Positions 1 to 9,018 of a DNA stretch of 64,000 bases are shown in pieces (the stretch's first letter is position 1; the number at the start of each line of letters is the position of its first letter). Where the stretch lies: assembly GCA_017303615.1 (NCBI GenBank), contig JAFLCK010000002.1, forward strand, positions 1-64,000, given 5' to 3'. The notes beneath the pieces are model-generated. The model was given only the letters and a program-made list of their open reading frames with translations. It was not told the DNA's origin and did not search any database. A program made the position numbers and the translations under genes. Source of the DNA: Obscuribacter phosphatis_A (lineage in GTDB: Bacteria; Cyanobacteriota; Vampirovibrionia; Obscuribacterales; Obscuribacteraceae).

Positions 1-3000
1 ACCGCACGACATTTTCGTCTGGCAAGCGATGCTGAGCTCGCCAATATACTGGGGCAACACTTGCCGAAACAGCCACCACGTGGGCTTGTATCACACCACG
101 ACGACCGCCGATTTGCATACATGTCGGCCTATGCCCTTCAAGCGGCGCTGCTCGGCACCAAGCTGGATCTCCGTTCCATAGCACACCCTGAGCTTAGAAC
201 AAAGATGGAAGGATCTTACGCTGAACAACATTCAGATGAAGTGAACGAATTCGAATCATGCATTGGCTCGTTATTGCCATGGCACCAATTGCGAATTCAA
301 TGCTTGCTTTCTGCAACGCAGATCGCCGATGTCGGCAAGCTACTTCAGGAAGCCCGCGATCAATCATTGGGCCGAGCTGCTTCAAGCCGCCGACATGCTA
401 TTGATGCCTATAACGAGATCGCCAGACTTTGGTTCGACATACTTACAACTGCGTCAACCAGCGATAAATTTCTCGAAGACTTTAATCAGTGGCTTGCTAC
501 GCTCACCCAGCCAATATTTACGCCGACTTGGCACTATTTGGCACGTCTAGCGGCCAACACCACAGGGCATGCAGCAGCGGCCCGGGGATTTTGTAACCGA
601 GCTATTGATCTCGTAACCAATGGAAGTACGGACTGTGAATCAATAGCTGAAACGTACATTGAATGCTGTCGGGCAATATTCAGTATTGATTACCCCGAAG
701 CATCCGAGTATTTTGCTGAAGCCATTGCAGTAGTCAGCAAACTCGGAGACGAAGTTCTTCCGCGCTGGGAAGCCATGTTGGATTTGGCCGATCAAGCGGC
801 CGATCCAAGCTGCCCTTCTCCAGAATTTGCCTATCGTCTCGCTCGATGTGCAGAAGTAGCAAACGAATACTTGTACGACTATTTTGATGAGAAGAGAACG
901 ATTTCCTCGATTTCCGGATTAAGCCCTTCTGATGCTTTCGCTGCACTAAGCAGGTGGCGAGATAGAGGTTTCGCGTCAGTTGATGACACCCTTGAAAGTG
1001 CGCTGGCCATGTCGCTCAAGCGCCAGTCACTAAATCCATCAGTGGCTTGTAGCCTCATTCCACTCGTGGGAACATCACCTGTTCCTGCGCTCCTTCGATT
1101 GTGCTTTCAGCAGCTCACCTCACGCGCTCAGAAGGAAGAACTATTCAACTATGCTCTCGAATATGTCTTGAAGGAAGAGCATGGTGTTCGCTTTTGGGGC
1201 GAATTGATTGCGGTGGCGAAACTACATTCGTTGGATACCTCAAGGATCGACCAGTTCCATGAATTTGCTGCCCAACATAATTCTGTGGTACGGGAGAGTG
1301 CCCCCGACAACACGACCGAGCCCCCAACGGATTGGAAGGAAATTTTTCACGGATTGCAATCCCACACTACGACTGGCATTGTGGCGGCATATGAACGATT
1401 TAGCAATTCGCGGATTTATGACCATGCTCAATTTTGGAAGCAACTGCTTCAAGAAATAAAGGGCAATGAAGTAGCTTTCTTAAAAGCCGTAGCGGGTGTA
1501 CCCGAACTCCACCTCTTTAACTACCGCTATATCCTGGAGCAAATTCCAGAGGCATGGAAACAGCGCAAGTCCGTTTCTCGGGCTGTAAGCAAATTGATCG
1601 TCGACGTGTGTAGCAGATTTGCAATAGAGATAACAAATAGCAAAAGATATGCGCCTTTTCCCCTAGACCTTGCCTTGCAGTGGTCGCTCCCAGTCCATGA
1701 TCCTATCGAGACCGTCCTATCTTCAATCGGTCGGAAGAGTGAAGCTCTAGACTCTTCTCGCCTTTTTACTTTGATAGGCGTTCTAGCCCTCAAACTATCC
1801 AGCAACGAGGCACTTGAAGCTCTTTCTTTCGCGGTTGCTCTATTCGAAGAGGAGGTCCCAGAGCAACATGGTGATGGGTCTTGGCGCCCGGAATCGCAAG
1901 CGCCAACGAACCTCGAAGAGGCCGTTGCCGGTTTCGTTTGGGCAACATTGGCGGCCCCTGAAGCAAGCTTGCACTGGCGTGCTGCCCACGCTGTAGTAGG
2001 TCTAGTCAAATTAGGTGCTGCGAGCAGTCTCAAACATCTAATGGACCTTATTCAAACCGACAGCGGCGGATGTTTTGTCGATTCGAGTTTCCCCTTCTAT
2101 TCTTATAACGCGCGGTTGTATCTGCTGGTAGCTCTTGCTCGTGCAGTCAGCGACAGCCCTGCACTTCTCGCACCCTATTTTGAGACGTTCACAAAGTTTG
2201 CTCTCACTGCTCGACATGTCTTAATCTGTCACTTCGCCGCCAAGGCGGCTGAGGGTGTTCGATCTTCTGGATTGGTCAACTGCTCTCAGCAAGTAGCTGA
2301 TCAGCTGCTGAAAGTAAACACCAGCAAATGGCCTGTGGGTACCAAGACATCCCATCGCAAAGCCATTAAGACAAGTAAGACGTCCAAGAAAAGAAAGCGG
2401 CACGAAGAGCGCTTTCACTTAGCGTACGACTTTGATAACTATTGGATTCCCAGCATTGCTAATTGTTTCGATCTATCGGTGAGCGAATTTGAGCAGCTTG
2501 CTGAAGCCATTATCGTCGATGAATGGCAGATCGGATTGCATGGTCGCTGGGATGAAGACCCGCGAAGAAAACTTTACCGCGAACGAGAGGCGTTTCATTC
2601 TTACAGTAGCCATCCTTCCACGGAACCGTTGACTTTCTATCTATCGTTCCACGCGTTGATGACAGTCGCCGGTGACCTTCTAGCTAGCGTACCCGTGGTC
2701 AGAGAAAACTACGATGCGGCAAACCCATTTGAGCACTGGCTACAGTCATATCTGCTCACACGTCAAGATGGTCGATGGCTTGCGGACCGAGTAGATCCCC
2801 CGCCACTTGAATGGCGCTCGTGGAAGGATCGATCACCGGACGAGCATTGGCGATGGACGGTTGATACGAAAGACTTTGACCAAGTACTGAAAAGCTCTCC
2901 TAGTCTTTTGAACTTGTGGGGTAGATGGACCATACGAGCCGGGAGCAAGGTAGAAACCATCGCAATCCACAGCGCATTGGTTTCCAACCAGCGCTCAAAC

Positions 3001-3585
3001 TCCCTGCTGCGCGCTCTACAGACAACGGGTAATCATTATTTGTACCGAATTCCAACGGCTGGAGAGGAAAACGAACTCGACGTCCAGCCATACCAACTGA
3101 AAGGCTGGGTGAAGGACGAACAGATAAGCGCCGAACTCGATGAGTACGATCCGTGGAGCAAAAATATTGAGTATCCGCCGCTCGCGCCTGCGGATTTTGT
3201 TCTAGGTCACGTGGAGCTAGAGGCGGATAGTGAATTGCGTTACTGGCGCGCTCCCGATAAAAAGGGCGGCGAAATACTAATTTGTTCTGAAATCTGGGGA
3301 GCTTGGTCAAAACGTGAAAGCGAGCTTGACCATGGACGACGATTGCGTGCCAGCCCGGAATTCTTATCTAACTTTCTGTCGAAAACCAAAATGGATCTGA
3401 TAATCGAAGTAAGTATTGGGCGCAAAATCCGTAGAGAGCACTATGAAACGAGAAATGAAAAAGAAATCGAAGACGTTGAGCCGTACATCAGGTTCTATCT
3501 CCTCCGAGCGAACGGTAAACTCGATACCTTGTCCGACTGTACTTCAACTGGGCACAAAGTTGGTCGACGACCTCGGACTAGATGA
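1..3585 (+). CDS. Large alpha-helical protein of unknown function, 5' end outside the window
   Basis: The reading frame is open from base 1, so at least 1194 residues are visible and the true start lies to the left. The visible part is mostly alpha-helical with many Leu/Ala-rich helix pairs, like a TPR or HEAT-type solenoid. A Lys/Ser-rich linker lies near residue 785 and is followed by an aromatic-rich C-terminal region (motifs such as FDNYWIP, FYLSFHALM and DGRWLADR). No Walker A motif or nuclease motif is visible here; an NTPase or effector domain could sit upstream, outside the window. The stop overlaps the next gene by over 100 bases, which points to translational coupling. Large STAND/AAA proteins with helical C-terminal sensor regions are common in defence islands, and this context fits, but that assignment is inference. 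Function not recognised. Confidence 0.75.
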   Translation, partial: TARHFRLASDAELANILGQHLPKQPPRGLVSHHDDRRFAYMSAYALQAALLGTKLDLRSIAHPELRTKMEGSYAEQHSDEVNEFESCIGSLLPWHQLRIQCLLSATQIADVGKLLQEARDQSLGRAASSRRHAIDAYNEIARLWFDILTTASTSDKFLEDFNQWLATLTQPIFTPTWHYLARLAANTTGHAAAARGFCNRAIDLVTNGSTDCESIAETYIECCRAIFSIDYPEASEYFAEAIAVVSKLGDEVLPRWEAMLDLADQAADPSCPSPEFAYRLARCAEVANEYLYDYFDEKRTISSISGLSPSDAFAALSRWRDRGFASVDDTLESALAMSLKRQSLNPSVACSLIPLVGTSPVPALLRLCFQQLTSRAQKEELFNYALEYVLKEEHGVRFWGELIAVAKLHSLDTSRIDQFHEFAAQHNSVVRESAPDNTTEPPTDWKEIFHGLQSHTTTGIVAAYERFSNSRIYDHAQFWKQLLQEIKGNEVAFLKAVAGVPELHLFNYRYILEQIPEAWKQRKSVSRAVSKLIVDVCSRFAIEITNSKRYAPFPLDLALQWSLPVHDPIETVLSSIGRKSEALDSSRLFTLIGVLALKLSSNEALEALSFAVALFEEEVPEQHGDGSWRPESQAPTNLEEAVAGFVWATLAAPEASLHWRAAHAVVGLVKLGAASSLKHLMDLIQTDSGGCFVDSSFPFYSYNARLYLLVALARAVSDSPALLAPYFETFTKFALTARHVLICHFAAKAAEGVRSSGLVNCSQQVADQLLKVNTSKWPVGTKTSHRKAIKTSKTSKKRKRHEERFHLAYDFDNYWIPSIANCFDLSVSEFEQLAEAIIVDEWQIGLHGRWDEDPRRKLYREREAFHSYSSHPSTEPLTFYLSFHALMTVAGDLLASVPVVRENYDAANPFEHWLQSYLLTRQDGRWLADRVDPPPLEWRSWKDRSPDEHWRWTVDTKDFDQVLKSSPSLLNLWGRWTIRAGSKVETIAIHSALVSNQRSNSLLRALQTTGNHYLYRIPTAGEENELDVQPYQLKGWVKDEQISAELDEYDPWSKNIEYPPLAPADFVLGHVELEADSELRYWRAPDKKGGEILICSEIWGAWSKRESELDHGRRLRASPEFLSNFLSKTKMDLIIEVSIGRKIRREHYETRNEKEIEDVEPYIRFYLLRANGKLDTLSDCTSTGHKVGRRPRTR

Positions 3586-4174
3586 TTCCGCAGACACACT
3601 CGGTCGTTGGATGGCTCACTACATTGCCGAGAAGCTGAAAGAGCTAGAACTGTGTGCTAAGGAAGAGCGCAGCGAAAAGCAAGCAGAGTGCTGTACTGAG
3701 ATATTGAAGCTTTGGGCTCATCGTCGTGAATTTGATGGTCCGCGACGTATGCTCACAAGGTTTGACAAAATTTTCGCTGTGATAGAAGCTCTTGAGCAAG
3801 GGACTTTTAGAAATCGCTACTTCCCCAGACCAAGCGAAGTAACCGGCGAGTCAGAAGTGACACAAAGGTGGCTTGATCGCGTCGGTCAAATAGATGACGC
3901 TGCTCAGGCGCTCATATACTATTGCATAAGCCAGGCTGCCAACTCCGCAACGAATGAAAATGCTGATTGGGTGAAGATAGCTCAAGACGTCTGCTGCCCC
4001 TCCGACATGGATTTGCAATTAATAGCCAGACTGTCCAAATTGGGGAGTGCGGTGGATGCCGCAAACCCCGGCGACCTAAAGCGCGAAAAGCTCGTCGGAT
4101 TGATCGCTAAAATGGAGCAGCTTTCGAGGTTAGCGGAAGAAGTAATCGCCGACATTCAACTGCAAGTGAAATGA
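3443..4174 (+). CDS. Small helical partner protein, unknown function
   Basis: This 243-residue protein begins inside the last 143 bases of the large upstream gene in another frame. I chose the ATG at 3443 because a GAGAG sequence lies just before it; a TTG 27 bases upstream is also possible. The first 40 residues are Lys/Ser-rich and probably disordered. After them comes a segment with the motif LGLDDSADTLGRWMAHYIAE and a helical stretch rich in Cys, Glu and Lys (CCTEILKLWAHRREF). No signal peptide, membrane segment or catalytic motif is visible. The deep overlap suggests that the two proteins are made together and may form a complex. I have an impression of similar short proteins beside large ATPase-like genes but cannot name the family. 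Confidence 0.75.
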   Translation: MKREMKKKSKTLSRTSGSISSERTVNSIPCPTVLQLGTKLVDDLGLDDSADTLGRWMAHYIAEKLKELELCAKEERSEKQAECCTEILKLWAHRREFDGPRRMLTRFDKIFAVIEALEQGTFRNRYFPRPSEVTGESEVTQRWLDRVGQIDDAAQALIYYCISQAANSATNENADWVKIAQDVCCPSDMDLQLIARLSKLGSAVDAANPGDLKREKLVGLIAKMEQLSRLAEEVIADIQLQVK

Positions 4175-4175
4175 C

Positions 4176-4320
4176 TCAAGGCAGTTCGACTGTTTCCAGA
4201 TCGTGGACACGTTTACTGACCTGAGCAATACCCTTATCGTCGAACTTATGGGCGGCATCAAACTGCGGGGCGAATACCACTTCGCCTTTAGCATTAACAT
4301 AGCCGAATTTGATCCCATCT
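4176..4320 (-). pseudogene. 3' fragment of a WG-repeat protein gene
   Basis: On the minus strand an open frame of 47 codons ends in TGA at 4176-4178. It reads like a WG repeat (KFGYVNAKGEVVFAPQFDAA), the same kind of repeat as in the intact gene at 59523-60926. The frame runs directly into the IS66 terminus at 4321, with no start codon. I read it as the tail of a WG-repeat gene cut by the IS or by a rearrangement at the IS. Its stop lies just past the stop of the convergent gene ending at 4174. Confidence 0.7.
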
Positions 4321-4470
4321 GAGAGCGTTGCAGGAACTACACCCGCTCAGTGGAATGGCTAATTGCTTAGACTAGCGGTTTAGCAATTCGGAGCAGTCAG
4401 CACAGTGTCAAATAGCAAGAGAGATCTAGAGAAAGAGAAGCATTGGAGAGAAGTACTTTCAAGCTGGCGG
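4321..4470 (+). mobile_element. IS66-family element remnant (tnpA-side end)
   Basis: About 150 bases match, in inverted orientation, the tnpA-proximal end of the IS66 copies at 8932-10668 and 29506-31247. The match includes the terminal GAGAGCGTTGCA and the first 14 or so codons of tnpA from its GTG start. Homology stops around 4468-4470, so the rest of the element is gone. A short unrelated open stretch follows before the nuclease gene at 4572. Confidence 0.85.
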
Positions 4471-4571
4471 AAACCGTTCAACGGTATTAGATTCAAACGC
4501 CGCCGCATTATGCCAAAGGAAGCGTGGGAGCGATGGATTGATCTCGGCTGACGACAATCATTCCGACTTGT

Positions 4572-6182
4572 CTACGGGAGGTCGAAAACGCCAATGCTAT
4601 AGGGCCACTTTCCCTCGCGCTCAAAATCGTGCACAAATTCAGCAAGACTAACACATGGGAATTCATGCAGTCTTGACGCTGCGGCGCTAGGCTCGTAAGT
4701 GATAAACGCCGTCTTAAGGTTGGTGGGAGCAGCGGCTTGAATGCCAGCTGACTGAAGCTCTGACACAACTGCCGAAGAATTTTGAACGATCCATTCGCAC
4801 TTCTTGAGGTATTTGTCCTTGAAACCCTTTGGTCTTTCAAATTTGTCAATTTGCTGTTTCACCGCCTTGGGTTCGCCTGCCCATTCGAGCATTTTCGCCT
4901 CCAGGAATATGAATGCGGAATCTCGCGGAGACCATCCGATGTAGTCCAGCTCTCCGGGTACAATAGGGACCTGTGTGCCACCGCTATTGAGTTCCTTCTT
5001 TGATCGCATGCCGAGCAGTCCAAGCAACTTGGTTTGCTCCAGCACATTCTGTTCAAACCACGTGCCCCTCGCATTATTTATCTTTCCGAGCGCTTCAGCA
5101 AGTTTCGGATCCTTCCATTCCTTTGGAAGCGCACCATGAGATATTTTCCTCCGCATAAGGTTGAAGGCATCGAAGAATAACTCGTGGACCCAAACAAGAT
5201 GAGGCCGGCCATTCATAGTCAACTCAAAAAAACAACGACCTAAAGCTCGATGCTCCTCCTGTGGATTGTAATATGTGCGATTAGGGCTCTGCAGACCTGC
5301 AGACGAAATCGTAAATCCCCCGATGATGCGCTCAATGTCGCGTTTCGTGATCTCGGGAAATCCACCGCATAAATAAGAAACTGCCGCGTCAAAATCCAGA
5401 AAGTTTACGTCGTTGAAGGAATCGAGATCTGGTGGTGTGTGTTCACTGAGCGCCACCAATACATCGCAGATGTTCGTAAACGAGTAGCCCAGGTTCTGCG
5501 TCATGACTGGATCTAAGACTGATTCGAAATAGCTCATGTCCAGTTCAAACGTCCCATTAGGAAAGATGCGCGCACTTTCCCTATTGTTTAGTGCAACCCG
5601 CGACTCAAAGCGCTCGAAGGCGGACAGATCAGCATCAATGCGCACCTTTTGGGGCGCTGGTGGAATGCGTATTTCCAAATGGTTAATGAATACTTCATTG
5701 CGGATCTGATCGCTTAATCCCGAAAGTTGGACTATTTCCCTCGCGCAGATCAGGGCAGAATCGAACCGTCGCTGAAACTCACTCGAATCGGTACAGTGTG
5801 GCTTTTCAATGTTGAGCGCCGCGCAGCGCTCTGCCAGATATTTGTGGGCGCGGGTATAGAGGCGCAATCCGACCAGATTTTTTTCAATCATTCCGCTGGC
5901 GACGAAGGTTTCGGATTCCTTGTCTTCCAGGTACTTACATTTGCTGAACTCAGACAAAGTAATTTCCATTAACTCGGCGCTTGCAATTTCCTTTAGTTCA
6001 TCATCGAGTTCTCGGCTGTACAGACCGACTAGGTCATTGAGGATGTGGTTCGTCACCGTACGGCCCTGATATTTTCCGATGGAATGCATACGACGAAGTC
6101 CATCCGCAATTTTTGTCTGGACGGCATCTTCAGAGCGCTGCTCGGGCAGGAGAAGTTCGATGTTGTTTTGACTTTGACTCAT
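4572..6182 (-). CDS. PD-(D/E)XK-family nuclease, second gene of an oxidoreductase-nuclease cassette
   Basis: The protein has 536 residues from the ATG at 6182, which lies 14 bases after the stop of the upstream oxidoreductase gene and is preceded by an AGAGG-like ribosome site. An in-frame start 90 bases further up would overlap that gene and is less likely. The C-terminal part holds a PD-(D/E)XK nuclease core: GELDYIGW (Asp about 413) followed by FIFLEAKM (Glu about 428, Lys about 430). This pattern is typical of restriction-like and VRR/Mrr-type nucleases. The first 400 residues are mostly helical and not recognised; they may sense a target or bind the flavoprotein partner. No signal peptide or membrane segment is seen. 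The nuclease fold is visible from the motif; a role in anti-phage defence is inferred from the island context. Confidence 0.75.
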   Translation of the reverse strand: MSQSQNNIELLLPEQRSEDAVQTKIADGLRRMHSIGKYQGRTVTNHILNDLVGLYSRELDDELKEIASAELMEITLSEFSKCKYLEDKESETFVASGMIEKNLVGLRLYTRAHKYLAERCAALNIEKPHCTDSSEFQRRFDSALICAREIVQLSGLSDQIRNEVFINHLEIRIPPAPQKVRIDADLSAFERFESRVALNNRESARIFPNGTFELDMSYFESVLDPVMTQNLGYSFTNICDVLVALSEHTPPDLDSFNDVNFLDFDAAVSYLCGGFPEITKRDIERIIGGFTISSAGLQSPNRTYYNPQEEHRALGRCFFELTMNGRPHLVWVHELFFDAFNLMRRKISHGALPKEWKDPKLAEALGKINNARGTWFEQNVLEQTKLLGLLGMRSKKELNSGGTQVPIVPGELDYIGWSPRDSAFIFLEAKMLEWAGEPKAVKQQIDKFERPKGFKDKYLKKCEWIVQNSSAVVSELQSAGIQAAAPTNLKTAFITYEPSAAASRLHEFPCVSLAEFVHDFEREGKWPYSIGVFDLP

Positions 6183-6196
6183 CCTCTGTCCTCGGT

Positions 6197-8194
6197 TCAG
6201 GGATTCCACTGAAGCAATTCGTTTCCTGCCTGGGTATCCCGAATCGTTCGTCGGTCGCGAACTATCGCCCATCCTATGCCGTGAACTTTTGTGGTTGGCC
6301 AGTTATTCATAAGCACTTCGAGCATTATTGGCGCCCTCAATAAAACGTGCGCTGTCAACAACGCGTCGAGGGATTGCACCTCAAAATACCCTCCGTCGTA
6401 ATCTGCAGTATTAACAAGAAAGCTGTGAGTATCAAAGCTCACTAAAGGAGTTGGAGCGCCGTTAGGAAAAGTTTTCCCAAAATATTCATCGAACGTCTTG
6501 GAAAGATAGACTCGATACACGTTGTACGGCAAGCGATCTTGTTTTAGAAGCAGTTCGACAAGTTTACGGCTGCTGGTGTTGAAAAATAGGCACACTGATG
6601 GAACAGCCTGGCGAAGCCCTAACTGAGCAAGCAGTATCCTTGGCGCAAAAATACGCCAAGAGAAAGGAAGATTAGGGGGGTCGTTTCCGTCAAACTCAGT
6701 GATCCTTACCTCCTCGACGCTTAACGAGAACCGACAGCCATGACTACTGGCGCACACTGCATAATTTTTTTTGGGCGTATTCAGCCACTGTTGAATCTGC
6801 GGTGTCAGACGCAAACCCAGCTCAGTCAGGATATTCTGGACAGCGGTCATCAGATCTTGTACCGACGCGCTCGGCAAGAGGAATCCCACCTGGTATCCGC
6901 GTTCAAGATGTACAGGCATCAATTCATCGGCCAACAATTCGGCTGGATATTGCGCACGCCAGGTTTCATCCGTATTCGCACGCCATGCCTGTCGAAGCCG
7001 TTTCACAAGTCCTTTGTCATTCGGGAATAGCTTTCCAATCGATGGTTCCGCATTATGTCTCTCTATTACTTCGTTGACGTGTCGGCGAACATATCCAGCA
7101 GGACCTCGAATAAGTGCCACCCGTTTTTGGCCCGCGGTCGCAAGGGCTTTTTTGCCTCCAACTGGATTTGCCGAGACGAAATCGCCCTCAATGTAGTCGA
7201 CAACACCCTGTCGAATTAGAAGAGCAACGCAAAGCCGATGCAACATCTGAGATTCGGCTTGAGATGGAAATGGGCTTCGAGCATTTAGATAGACCTTTGT
7301 ATCCTCTCGCAGCAAGTTCAGGAATGATGGTTTCGTGACTTTGATTCTCTTGCTGGTAATGAAGGTCTGCCAATCTGCTCGTGTCTTGAGTTGCTTAGAG
7401 CGATTAATCAACCACGTATCGTTCATCACCGCCTGAATGAACCGCTGATGATGGAATTGATCGACCGTTAAACGAAGCGTATCAATCAAACCACCGTCGC
7501 CCACGCCTGAAACGAGGAAAGATCGCTTCTTCTCAGTCGACAGGATTGGTTGTGCAATATCATCGTTCCGCCAATACGATTTGGTGTTGCTCTTAATAGG
7601 CTGCTCGATACCGTACCCTACAGTCACAATCACGATCCCGTACTTTTTAGTGCCAAGCTTGGTGGTAATCAGCATCTCGCTGGGATTGGCGGAATCGAAC
7701 TCGATTGGTTCCACGAAATGACCGAGTCTCGATGTATTGAGCCTGCTTTTGAATAACGCAGCCGCAGTTGCCCACTGCTTTAGCAATTGCTCGGTGACAT
7801 GACCGGCAGTTTCTGCGCGCCAATTTAAAAACGGCAGACTGGTCAATGGATAACCGAATGACTTGTGAGGCCATCGAGCGATATTGGGATGCAAGAAGCG
7901 AGTCTGATTGCCAGCCTGGAGGTGAATCACCTTGCTCTTTGCATCGTAAAGATGAACCTCTTTGCCAGCTGCTGCTAATGCAGCTGCCACGGTAATACCT
8001 GATATACCTGCTCCGATCACGGCAATTGGACTTGTGCCTGCCAACTCACGAGTGTTCAACAGCGCCCATACTAAGTTGAATGCCCTTTGTTGTTGGGCGT
8101 GGATATTCAAGATTGCAGCGCTGCAACCGACCTGGAAGACGTTCTTATTGGGATAAACTCGAAATTTCGAGAGGATCTGGCGAGTTGTCATCAT
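6197..8194 (-). CDS. FAD/NAD(P)-binding oxidoreductase, first gene of an oxidoreductase-nuclease cassette
   Basis: The protein has 665 residues from the ATG at 8194; a GTG at 8218 and an ATG at 8191 are alternatives. A Rossmann dinucleotide-binding motif, VIGAGISG, lies near residues 58-66 and is followed about 20 residues later by an acidic strand end (VHLYDA), as in FAD-dependent oxidoreductases. A conserved-looking block follows (RFLHPNIARWP, then LPFLNW). The remaining 500 residues are unusual for a metabolic flavoenzyme and include several Trp/Arg-rich segments. No signal peptide is visible. The gene starts 50 bases downstream of the integrase stump and is followed after 14 bases by the nuclease gene, so integrase, oxidoreductase and nuclease share one direction. 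A redox or NAD-sensing role in a defence pair is an inference; the substrate is unknown. Confidence 0.75.
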   Translation of the reverse strand: MMTTRQILSKFRVYPNKNVFQVGCSAAILNIHAQQQRAFNLVWALLNTRELAGTSPIAVIGAGISGITVAAALAAAGKEVHLYDAKSKVIHLQAGNQTRFLHPNIARWPHKSFGYPLTSLPFLNWRAETAGHVTEQLLKQWATAAALFKSRLNTSRLGHFVEPIEFDSANPSEMLITTKLGTKKYGIVIVTVGYGIEQPIKSNTKSYWRNDDIAQPILSTEKKRSFLVSGVGDGGLIDTLRLTVDQFHHQRFIQAVMNDTWLINRSKQLKTRADWQTFITSKRIKVTKPSFLNLLREDTKVYLNARSPFPSQAESQMLHRLCVALLIRQGVVDYIEGDFVSANPVGGKKALATAGQKRVALIRGPAGYVRRHVNEVIERHNAEPSIGKLFPNDKGLVKRLRQAWRANTDETWRAQYPAELLADELMPVHLERGYQVGFLLPSASVQDLMTAVQNILTELGLRLTPQIQQWLNTPKKNYAVCASSHGCRFSLSVEEVRITEFDGNDPPNLPFSWRIFAPRILLAQLGLRQAVPSVCLFFNTSSRKLVELLLKQDRLPYNVYRVYLSKTFDEYFGKTFPNGAPTPLVSFDTHSFLVNTADYDGGYFEVQSLDALLTAHVLLRAPIMLEVLMNNWPTTKVHGIGWAIVRDRRTIRDTQAGNELLQWNP

Positions 8195-8244
8195 GGGCGT
8201 TAGTCCCAACAGGCGCACTGTTGCATACTAGCATGTTATTGCTC

Positions 8245-8931
8245 CTATTTGACTCGTTTGAGCCTCTGGCTTCGTTGTTTCTTCGCCATGCTTGCAGGGA
8301 GAATCTCGGTGCTACGCGCCATCGAGACCTGAGCGGCCTCCATTGCTTGCTTCAGCGGATCAAACGCGAGCCGAGAATAAATCTGTGTCGCAGTGGGCGA
8401 TTTATGCCCGAGCATCTTCCCGATGATTTGCAGTGATTGATTATTCATCACCATATAGCTGCTGAGCGTTCGGCGCAAGTCGTGCATGCGCAAATCTTTG
8501 AACGTCTTCCCACAGAACTTTTTCCATGCAGTTTTGGGTTCAACGAGATGTCCAGATCGCCCGTCGCTGGGAAAAACCCACGGATTACTTTTGTCGCGTT
8601 TGTCATAGCGATCTTTCAGGACTTGTAGCGCCAGGCTGGTGAGCGGTAGGGTCTGCGATTCTCTATTCTTGGTGATTGGAATATGCCACAGCGCGAGGTC
8701 AAAGTCGATCTGATCCCAGCGCATCGATAGAACGTTCGCCTGTCTGGCGCCCGTGAATAAGCTCAGGTATATGTAATCGCGAAATGGAATGTTTTTCTCC
8801 TCTCTCAGCTTAGCCAACAACTCTTTAAATTCGTCAGGACGAATGAAGCGCTCACGCGACCGCGTTTTGAACTTGGTCACGCCAGTACAGGGATTCTCGC
8901 CGTTGTAATAACCGTATTTGGCGCCCCAAGA
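8245..8931 (-). pseudogene. Tyrosine recombinase (integrase), N-terminal part lost to IS66
   Basis: The catalytic half of a phage-type tyrosine integrase is present: TGARQANVL with the first Arg, HDLRRT with the His and second Arg, then LGHKSPTATQIYSRL with the C-terminal His and nucleophilic Tyr. The core-binding N-terminal half is missing because the frame runs straight into the IS66 terminus at 8932. It does not reappear on the other side of the IS, so the IS marks a deletion or rearrangement rather than a simple insertion. The sequence is clearly related to the integrase at 26444-27670 (shared ENPC/PNPC, SRERFI and TGARQANVL blocks). It lies just upstream of the oxidoreductase-nuclease pair and probably once mobilised it. 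Confidence 0.85.
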
Positions 8932-9018
8932 GAAACCGTTGCACAAAGTACACCCTAGAAACGGGCGAGCGAAGGAGAGTGTATTGAGAGAGAAATCGTT
9001 GCTTGCAGGAGAGAAGAG

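Noticed and set aside
4471..4551. A short open stretch ending in TGA, with coding-like residues (MPKEAWERWIDLG)
   Set aside because: It is too short and fused to an IS66 scrap; I could not match it to any family, so it is not listed as a gene fragment.
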